DNA of 19,899 nucleotides from CAZYWA01 sp964650975 [NCBI: uncultured bacterium]. Lineage in GTDB: Bacteria; JADJOY01. The first letter of the stretch is position 1, and every line of letters begins with the position of its first letter. Below, piece after piece: positions 15,994 through 19,899 of the stretch. Location: contig CAZYWA010000088.1 in NCBI GenBank assembly GCA_964650975.1, forward strand, positions 1-19,899, written 5' to 3'. A model generated the notes under the pieces. It had not been told where the DNA came from, made no database searches, and worked only from the letters and a program-made list of their open reading frames with translations. The position numbers were made by a program, and so were the translations under genes.

Positions 15994-17618
15994 ACCTCCG
16001 GGCACCGAGCCGCAAAGCAGCGCTGCTCGCGATGGTGCTGTGCGCCGGCTGCTCGGGGGGAGGATCGTCGAGCCGCTCCGGTCCGGGCGCCACCGGGTCT
16101 TCGTTCGACGGGCGCCGCACCTCGCAGTTCGCGGTGACGGGACCGTCCTCGGTGTCGGCACAGCAGCTCGCGCGAACCGAGATCGGCGATGGCCTGTCGC
16201 TCAACATGCCGGTGACGGTCTCGGAAGACGGCACGGTGTACGCCGGCACGTGGGGAGTGCTGCGCAGTCTCGGATCGGTGGACCGGCGAGACTGGGACAA
16301 GCTCGACGGCAAGGTCTTCGCGTTCCACCCCGATCTGAGCCCGGCCTGGCCCGCGCCGTTCGCTCCACCCCGGGTTCCGTTTTGCTACGACCACGCCGGA
16401 CGAGAGGATCCCGAGCGCTGTCCGACCGGTGGGGCTGGCACGTGGCTCGCGGGCACGGTCGAGGGACGGCCGGCGCTGCGAAACGGAGTGCTCTACGCGG
16501 GCCGTGGCGACGGATCGCTCTATGCGCTCGACGCATCGACCGGCCAGCAGCGCTGGCGGTTCCAGACCTACGACCCCAGCGACCGCGACGATCCCGACGG
16601 CGGCGGCGAGGTGATCGCCGCGCCGTGGGTGGACGATCAGGGCGTCGTGTACGTCGGCAGCTACGGCGTGGGCCCCTTCGAGACCAACGCGGTCTACGCG
16701 ATCAATCCCGACGGCACGGAGCGCTGGCGCTATCCATCCGCCGACCGCACCGTCGATTCGAGCTTCGTCGCGCTCGCCACCTCGCCCGACGGCCGCAGGC
16801 TCTATGCCGCGGGCTTCTGGCGCCACGACGACGACGGCAGCTACTCGCCCTTTCCGGCGTCGATGGTGCCGCAGGACGGCGCCGTCTGGGAGAAGCCCGG
16901 CCAGCTCTTCGCGTTCGATCTGGACCAGGCCGGTGGCAGCGGTGAGCAGCATCTCGCGTGGTCGATCGAGCTCCGCGACAGCCACGGGTTCTCGTTCGGT
17001 GCGACCGCTCTCGCGGTGGGCAGCGACGGCACGCTCTACGTGGGCGGCTCCTCCGCGTCCATCGGCTATCACGCGCAGGCGATGGCCTTTCGCGATCTGG
17101 GCACGACGGCCGAGCTGGCCTGGCCCGCCTCGGTCCCGGTCGACGGCGAGCACGCGGCCTACGCCTACGGCTTGGCGCTGCGCGAGGAGCAAGGCCAGAC
17201 GGAGCGCGTCTACGTCGCCTCCGGCAACAACAACGCCATCGCGGGCGGGAAGCTCGTGGCGCTGGCGCCCGCGGACGGAGCGACGCTCTGGACCTTCGAC
17301 CCCGAGGCGCAGGGCGCGGTCGGCTCGCTCAACGGCATCGCGCTCGATCGGCGCGGGGTGGCCTACGTCTCGGCGCACGGGCGCGACGACACCGGCGGGT
17401 ACGTGTTGGCCGTCGGTCCAGACGGCGACCTGGAGCTCAGCTTCACCGTCGACCAGCCGATCGACTGGGGCACTCCGGTGCTCGGGCCCGAGGGAAATCT
17501 CTACGTCGGCGGAAGTCTGCGCGACCAGCCCTGCCCGATGCTGGTACCCATCGACCTGGGCCTGTGCATCGACGCCGCGCCCAATCCGGCGCTCTTCGTG
17601 CTGCGGCCCCGTCCCTGA
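15990..17618 (+). CDS. PQQ-like beta-propeller probable lipoprotein
   Basis: A 542-residue exported protein. The N-terminus (MNLRAPSRKAALLAMVLCAGC) is a short signal peptide ending at Cys21 followed by a Gly/Ser linker; the lipobox LCAGC is imperfect because Cys rather than Leu is at -3, so lipidation is probable but not certain. From about residue 75, blades of the PQQ/quinoprotein-like type recur: GTVYAGTWG (81-89), VLYAGRGDGSLYALDASTG (167-185), VVYVGSYGVG...YAINPDGTERW (219-247), GTLYVGGSS (347-355), KLVALAPADGATLWTF (421-436), GNLYVGGSL (502-510). Cys132/Cys144 and Cys515/Cys526 could form disulfides. These propellers usually act as scaffolds (BamB-like) or bind partners; no PQQ-enzyme active site is visible. 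It is coupled to the membrane-protein gene by ATGA. Confidence 0.84.
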   Translation: MNLRAPSRKAALLAMVLCAGCSGGGSSSRSGPGATGSSFDGRRTSQFAVTGPSSVSAQQLARTEIGDGLSLNMPVTVSEDGTVYAGTWGVLRSLGSVDRRDWDKLDGKVFAFHPDLSPAWPAPFAPPRVPFCYDHAGREDPERCPTGGAGTWLAGTVEGRPALRNGVLYAGRGDGSLYALDASTGQQRWRFQTYDPSDRDDPDGGGEVIAAPWVDDQGVVYVGSYGVGPFETNAVYAINPDGTERWRYPSADRTVDSSFVALATSPDGRRLYAAGFWRHDDDGSYSPFPASMVPQDGAVWEKPGQLFAFDLDQAGGSGEQHLAWSIELRDSHGFSFGATALAVGSDGTLYVGGSSASIGYHAQAMAFRDLGTTAELAWPASVPVDGEHAAYAYGLALREEQGQTERVYVASGNNNAIAGGKLVALAPADGATLWTFDPEAQGAVGSLNGIALDRRGVAYVSAHGRDDTGGYVLAVGPDGDLELSFTVDQPIDWGTPVLGPEGNLYVGGSLRDQPCPMLVPIDLGLCIDAAPNPALFVLRPRP

Positions 17619-17690
17619 GCGGTGGCGGCGGCGCGGAAGCGCGGCAGGTGCTGGCCTCGACACCGACCGACGACCCGGATTCGTGAGCCA

Positions 17691-17721
17691 TTGGCACGAG
17701 CATGCCCAGTCTGCCCATAAT
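17691..17721 (+). promoter_or_regulatory. Possible promoter upstream of the HhH/pentapeptide genes
   Basis: The 174-bp gap 17619-17792 contains TTGGCA (17691-17696) and CATAAT (17716-17721), the latter matching the -10 consensus at five of six positions in an otherwise very GC-rich region. The 19-base spacing is longer than ideal. GAGCCA (17685-17690) and TGGCTC (17725-17730) form inverted arms around it, possibly an operator. Transcription would begin near 17728. Evidence is weak and positional. Confidence 0.3.
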
Positions 17722-17792
17722 GGTTGGCTCGATCGCGTTCGGGGTGTCGTTCCCGAGCGCGCCCTCTGGATTCGCCCACAGGACCTCCGCCC

Positions 17793-19013
17793 GTGAGCCT
17801 CTGGTCACGAATGCTGCAGCGCCGCGGGCGCGAGACTCCGAGCCCGCCGCCGGCGCACGTGGCGGTGCCCGGCGATTCGATCCTGGAATCGACGCCAGTG
17901 CCGGACGAGTCGTCGCCGGAGGAGAGCCTCGGGGGGCTCGTCGATCGGCGGTTCGACAGTCTGTTCGCCCCTGCTTCCGACACCGGCGGCGCGGCAACGG
18001 CACCCCCCGATCGGACGCCCGGCAACGGTGGCCCGGAAGCGTCGCCGCCGGCTAGCGGCACGGCGGCTGAGCCGCTCGGTCCGGCCGTCCCGAGCGCCGT
18101 GGCGGACGCGGTGTTGGGCGCTGCCCGGATCGTGGACCCGGACCCGGTGGACGCCGACGCGCTCGCCTCCGACCCCGCGGCCGGCACGGTGGGCGTCTTC
18201 GCCGAGATCACCCGCTCGTACATCGCGCCCGTGCAGCGCTTCGTCCTGCAGCTGCGCCGCGGACCCTACGGAGCCGCCGGGCTCGAGATGCACCGGCCCG
18301 CGATGGAGATGGTGGCGCGTGCCGCCGAGCGGCTGCCGGTGGGCGAGCTCGGCCCCAAGCTCAACCGCTTCAGCGCGGCATTGCAGGCGGCGGTCGACTC
18401 GGGCGATCCGATCGTGGCGGGCATCGTGCGGGCGCGGATCCTGGACGCCTATTCCGCCCTGGAGAGCTCGCTTCCGGTCGCTTTCCGCATCGACGAAGGC
18501 GCTTCTCCGGCCGACGACGTGATCCTGCTCTCGCTCTTGCGGCAGATCCCCGACGTGGGCACCGTCACCCTCGACAAGCTCTTCGGCGCCGGCCTCACCG
18601 TGGTCGACATGTTCGCCGAGGCGACGCCCCGAGACCTCTCGGTGACGGCGGGGATCTCGGAATCGCTGGCCACGCGGATCTGCGTGCGGGTCCAGGGCTA
18701 TCTGGTGTCGCGGCGCGGCGCGCCCGATGCGGCTGGCCGCGCCGAGCACCTGGCGCGTCTCTCCGGGCTGGTCGCCGACCTGCGCGAGCTCCACGATCAC
18801 TACGAGAGCTTGCGGCGCGACGATCGAGTGCGCTGGGCGCATCGCCGCCGGCGGCTCGACGTGGCCTTGCAGATCAACCTGGCGCTCGCCGAGATGGGCG
18901 AGCGCGGGCTGATCGACGTTCTCCAAACCTTGCCGTTCGAGCGGCGCATCGACCGGCTGGTGCGCTACGTCGAGTCGCTGGGCGGCAAGCTGCCGCGGCG
19001 CACGGGCGGCTGA
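17793..19013 (+). CDS. Helix-hairpin-helix domain protein of unknown function
   Basis: A 406-residue soluble protein that I do not recognise as a named family. Residues 1-130 are low-complexity, rich in Pro, Ala, Gly and acidic residues, and probably disordered. Residues 133-230 are predicted helical (AEITRSYIAPVQRFVLQLRR; HRPAMEMVARAAERL). Residues 245-303 read LLSLLRQIPDVGTVTLDKL, then FGAGLTVVDMFAEATPRDLSVTAGISESLATRI, which has the IPxVG...L...GL...(S/T)...GI pattern of tandem helix-hairpin-helix motifs, normally used for DNA or protein contacts. A charged, probably coiled-coil stretch follows (317-366). GTG at 17793 was chosen with AGGA nine bases upstream; longer in-frame starts add Arg/Ser-rich sequence. 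The pentapeptide-repeat gene follows after 26 bp. Confidence 0.75.
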   Translation: MSLWSRMLQRRGRETPSPPPAHVAVPGDSILESTPVPDESSPEESLGGLVDRRFDSLFAPASDTGGAATAPPDRTPGNGGPEASPPASGTAAEPLGPAVPSAVADAVLGAARIVDPDPVDADALASDPAAGTVGVFAEITRSYIAPVQRFVLQLRRGPYGAAGLEMHRPAMEMVARAAERLPVGELGPKLNRFSAALQAAVDSGDPIVAGIVRARILDAYSALESSLPVAFRIDEGASPADDVILLSLLRQIPDVGTVTLDKLFGAGLTVVDMFAEATPRDLSVTAGISESLATRICVRVQGYLVSRRGAPDAAGRAEHLARLSGLVADLRELHDHYESLRRDDRVRWAHRRRRLDVALQINLALAEMGERGLIDVLQTLPFERRIDRLVRYVESLGGKLPRRTGG

Positions 19014-19039
19014 GCTCACCACACGAAAGGATCTGGCTC

Positions 19040-19899
19040 ATGAGCAATCGCGCCGCACAGACGGTGCTCCGGGATTTGCAGGTGGGCGGCTCGCTCGAGC
19101 GCGCCAACCTCGCCGGAATGCAGCTTCAAGGAATCGCGATCGGCAAGGCCAACCTGGCGCGGGCGGACCTGAGCGGCGCCAACCTGGGAGGCGCGGATCT
19201 ACGTGGCGCCGATCTGTCGAGCGCCAACCTGCGCGAGGCGTACCTGGCGGAAGCGCTGCTCGATGGCGCCAAGCTGCGCAATGCCGACCTGGAAGGCGCC
19301 AACCTCACCAAGGCGTCGCTGCGCGGCGCCGATCTCGCGGCCGCCAACCTCGAAGGCGCGAACCTGGAGCGAGCGTGCCTGGTCACGGCGCGGCTCGAAC
19401 GCGCGGTGCTCACCGACGCGAACCTGGGCAAGGCCGATCTGGGCGGCGCCCGCTGCCGCGGCGCCGACCTCAACGCGGCCTACGTGGGCGGCGCGGTCGT
19501 GCGCGGCGCCGATCTGGCGCGCGCCAACCTGCAGGCAGCGAATCTGGAGGAAGCGGATCTGACCGACGCGGACCTGCGCGAGTCGAACCTCGGCTCGGCG
19601 GTGCTGAGCGGCGCGGTGCTCGACGGCGCCCGGGTGTTCGGCGCGGCGCTCAGCGAAGCGCAGCTCGAGAGCTCGCGAACCACGTGGATCGACCTGAGCC
19701 CCGCGGGCGATCGATCGGAGCGCGCCGAGCGCGCACCGCTCGGCGGCTTTCCCCGGCTCGCCGCGCTGCGCACGCCGAACCCCGCCGAAGGAGCGGCGGC
19801 GCCCGCGCCGGTGCTCTCGCCCGCTCCCCCACCGGTGCCGCTGGTGCTCGAGCCCAACACCCGCTTCTTCGGCAGCGGCGACCTGCTGCGCAGCGCGGA
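19040..19899 (+). CDS. Pentapeptide-repeat protein with Pro/Ala linker (3' end missing)
   Basis: The frame is open from the ATG at 19040 to the right edge (286 codons plus two bases). AAAGGA about nine bases upstream supports the start. Residues 19-213 form 39 consecutive, uninterrupted five-residue units of the A(D/N)LxX type (for example LSGAN LGGAD LRGAD), which fold as a right-handed quadrilateral beta-helix of almost ten coils. Scattered units lack the consensus (LAGMQ, CRGAD, VGGAV, LESSR), mainly near the ends and middle. A linker rich in Pro, Ala and Glu follows (about 220-270), then LEPNTRFFGSGDLLR, which looks like the start of another domain cut by the window. Such proteins act as binding scaffolds or DNA mimics; there is no signal peptide, so it is cytoplasmic. 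It is very likely cotranscribed with the HhH protein. Confidence 0.88.
   Translation, partial: MSNRAAQTVLRDLQVGGSLERANLAGMQLQGIAIGKANLARADLSGANLGGADLRGADLSSANLREAYLAEALLDGAKLRNADLEGANLTKASLRGADLAAANLEGANLERACLVTARLERAVLTDANLGKADLGGARCRGADLNAAYVGGAVVRGADLARANLQAANLEEADLTDADLRESNLGSAVLSGAVLDGARVFGAALSEAQLESSRTTWIDLSPAGDRSERAERAPLGGFPRLAALRTPNPAEGAAAPAPVLSPAPPPVPLVLEPNTRFFGSGDLLRSA
19094..19678 (+). repeat. 39 tandem 15-bp units encoding pentapeptide repeats
   Basis: Within the pentapeptide-repeat gene, 39 in-register 15-base units follow one another without insertion or deletion. The commonest form is ctg-N-N-ggc-gcc-gac/aac. The units are too diverged at DNA level to suggest recent slippage, so this is a protein-level repeat. 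Confidence 0.8.

Noticed and set aside
17692-17706. Sigma54-like -24/-12 promoter (TGGCACG then TGCC)
   Set aside because: The spacing between the GG and GC elements is one base short of the strict requirement, and the -12 element lacks TTGC.
19094-19678. Tandem 15-bp repeats as a CRISPR-like or satellite array
   Set aside because: Units have no spacers, stay in one reading frame and encode classic pentapeptide repeats.

Overview
The window is GC-rich (roughly 70% by eye), densely coded bacterial DNA with short gaps, many GTG starts and 4-bp start/stop overlaps. The gene mix suggests an uncultured high-GC proteobacterium-like lineage, for example Myxococcota or another former 'Deltaproteobacteria' group: several acyl-CoA dehydrogenases with a crotonase, a FATP-type acyl-CoA synthetase, WD40 and PQQ-like beta-propellers, SGNH hydrolases beside glycosyltransferases, and a pentapeptide-repeat protein. 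This placement is inference; there is no rRNA or other phylogenetic marker.

Region 1 (1-800, minus): the 5' part of an exported WD40 beta-propeller protein that runs off the left edge. A 185-bp divergent gap (801-985) carries a 6-3-6 palindrome, TTGACG-GAT-CGTCAA, that looks like a TetR-family operator.

Region 2 (986-6196, plus): a five-gene acyl-CoA catabolic operon: large ACAD, small ACAD, small ACAD, crotonase, large ACAD. The two large subunits lack the catalytic Glu at the MCAD-type position but carry one at the isovaleryl-CoA/long-chain-type position (helix G). The two small ones have no obvious base at either position. This fits two heteromeric (alpha2beta2-like) enzymes, as known for steroid side-chain catabolism. 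The crotonase has His at both classical catalytic Glu positions.

Region 3 (6186-10099): an envelope/glycan module. A membrane protein ending in an SGNH domain (minus) faces a plus-strand mini-operon of a membrane-anchored SGNH hydrolase, a 49-aa DUF5989-like membrane protein and a GT2 glycosyltransferase.

Region 4 (10057-15160, minus): FATP/FadD-type acyl-CoA synthetase, aldo/keto reductase, GNAT acetyltransferase, a YpeA-type GNAT and a GT4 glycosyltransferase, tightly packed and partly start/stop coupled. The synthetase could supply CoA esters to region 2; the GT4 probably belongs functionally with region 3.

Region 5 (15271-19899, plus): a seven-helix membrane protein overlapping a PQQ-like beta-propeller probable lipoprotein, then a helix-hairpin-helix protein of unknown function followed 26 bp later by a long pentapeptide-repeat protein cut by the right edge. 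No tRNA, rRNA, CRISPR, insertion sequence or integrase was seen. No gene-free stretch exceeds 300 bp; the longest gaps are 801-985 and 17619-17792.
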